This document shows, in pieces, positions 62,925 to 64,000 of a stretch of DNA of 64,000 nt. The stretch comes from Chrysaora quinquecirrha (taxonomy: Eukaryota; Cnidaria; Scyphozoa; Semaeostomeae; Pelagiidae). Where the stretch lies: the NCBI GenBank assembly GCA_014526335.1, contig JACTAT010000340.1, positions 648,291 through 712,290 of the forward strand, given 5' to 3'. The translations under genes and the position numbers were made by a program. The first letter of the stretch is position 1. Each line of letters starts with the position of its first letter. The notes under the pieces were generated by a model, which had not been told where the DNA came from, did not search any database, and saw nothing but the letters and a program-made list of their open reading frames with translations.

Positions 62925-64000
62925 CCCATGCCCGTCTCTGACTACCGCCTCGTAGAACCTCCGCCTCAAGGACCTCTGCGTAAAGGACGTCTTCCTTAAG
63001 AACCTTCGCGTCATCGAAATCTGCTTCTCAACTTAGCTCTTATTTTCTAATCATGAGTATTTTTCCTTGGTCCTAGTCCAGGCTCCCTTTTCCTAGTGCC
63101 AATCACAGTTCGGTTCCTCTGTTTTAGTCCAAGGTCCTTAGTCCACAATGATGCGCTCCTAATGTTCAAATTAGCTAGTGTGCATCAGTTCTCTTTGTCT
63201 ATGGTGTGTTCCTTAAATAGTCCTGAAATAATTAATGGTCTTCCGTCCCATTCCTTGGCCCCGTTCCTCAGTCTTGTCATTGTTCAGATCTTCTATCCCA
63301 TTTCTTGGTCCCATTCCTCAGACATGTTATTGTTCATGTTTCTTAGTCCTGAAATTATTCATGGGGTCCAGTCCCATTTCTTTGCCCTGTTTCTTATTCC
63401 TGAAATTATTCATAGTCTCCAGTCTTGTTCCTTTATCCTGTTTCTTAGTCCTGAAATTATTCAGGGTCATCACTCCAGTTCCTTAGTCTAGTTCCTAAAC
63501 GTTGTTATTTTTCACATTCCTTAGTCATGAAATTATTCATGGTCTTCAGTCTCATTATTTAGTCCTGTTCCTCAGTCCTGAAATTACTCATGATCTTCCT
63601 TCCCATTCCTTTGTCCTCTTCCTCAATCCTGACGTTACTAATGGTCTTCAGTCCCTTTCCTTAGTCTTGTTCCACAGTCCTGAAATTACTCATGGTCTTC
63701 AGTCCAATTCCTTAGCCCTGTTCCTCAGTCCTGAAAATACCAATAGCCTTCAGTCCCAATCCTTAGTCCTGTTCCTCAGTGCTGAAATTACTCGTGATTT
63801 TCAGTCCGTTCCTTAGTCCTCTTCCTCAGTCCTGAAATTACTCATGGTCTTCAGACTTGTTCTTTAGTCCTGTTCCTCAGTCTTGTACATGTGGTAGTAA
63901 GTCTTTCTCATTCCTGCGTCAAATACTGCTATCCAGCCAGCTTATACTTCAGGATGGCATTTGGTTTTTTAGCTTTCAAATGCACTAAACAATTTCAAAA
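62925..64000. repeat. Composite module alpha, copy 4, cut by window end
   Basis: The head CTAGCCCATGCCCGTCTCTG and TACCGCCTCGTAGAACCTCC matches 15,940-15,990. The array of 51-base CTGAAATTACTCATGGTCTT units runs from 63,060 to 63,880, and the start of the 3' block (CAAATACTGCTATC, TTTAGCTTTCAAATGCACT) reaches the edge. It lies 43 kb from the other alpha copies, so alpha is dispersed as well as clustered. Confidence 0.8.

Overview
The window looks like nuclear DNA of an invertebrate animal, most plausibly a cnidarian (anthozoan-like). This is inferred from the types of elements present: CR1/L2-type LINEs with zinc-finger/endonuclease/RT polyproteins, a Ty3/gypsy element, a reverse-transcriptase/GIY-YIG retroelement, a SAP plus SWIM protein gene, tRNA-derived SINEs, and host-type GT-AG exons. 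Nothing looks bacterial. Most open frames are read-through of tandem repeats or decayed mobile-element genes.

Layout. 1-11 kb: a 1.1 kb near-perfect palindrome at the left edge, three copies of a repeat block built on a 0.3 kb palindrome plus small hairpins, four copies of a small MITE, tRNA-like modules, and a 2.8 kb element with 20-bp terminal inverted repeats that is filled with two minisatellites. 11-32 kb: a mosaic of two recurring composite modules. Module alpha is a CTGAAATTATTCATGGTCTTCAG-type array (reported in pieces below) plus a conserved 3' block. Module beta is a GC-rich hairpin block, a ~110-bp repeat, an octanucleotide array, AT-rich blocks, a conserved TATAAAAG and a short open frame. 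Beta occurs four times nearly complete and once truncated. 32-34 kb: a small unassigned frame and a diverged repeat shared with 2.2-3.4 kb.

34.2-59.2 kb: probably one host gene on the + strand. An ankyrin-repeat exon at 34,229-34,590 and a short exon at 59,103-59,190 have proper splice signals and matching phase. The 24.5 kb between them would be an intron packed with mobile elements: an inverted LINE 3' end with a templated insertion, a tRNA-derived SINE whose tail equals the LINE tail, a degenerate Ty3/gypsy element on the minus strand, a TIR element, an SGNH-type remnant, a GIY-YIG retroelement remnant, an almost intact LINE, a full-length but broken CR1/L2 LINE, and LINE fragments. 60.0-61.4 kb: a SAP/SWIM gene enclosed by ~80-bp inverted repeats, so probably a mobile unit. 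61.4-64 kb: microsatellite, mixed-orientation repeats and a fourth alpha copy running off the window.

The mobile genes are nearly all inactivated (stops, frameshifts, lost catalytic residues). The most unusual signals are the beta module with stem-conserved, loop-variable hairpins, the TIR-bounded SAP/SWIM gene, the LINE/SINE tail exchange with inverted duplication, and the snap-back templated insertion.
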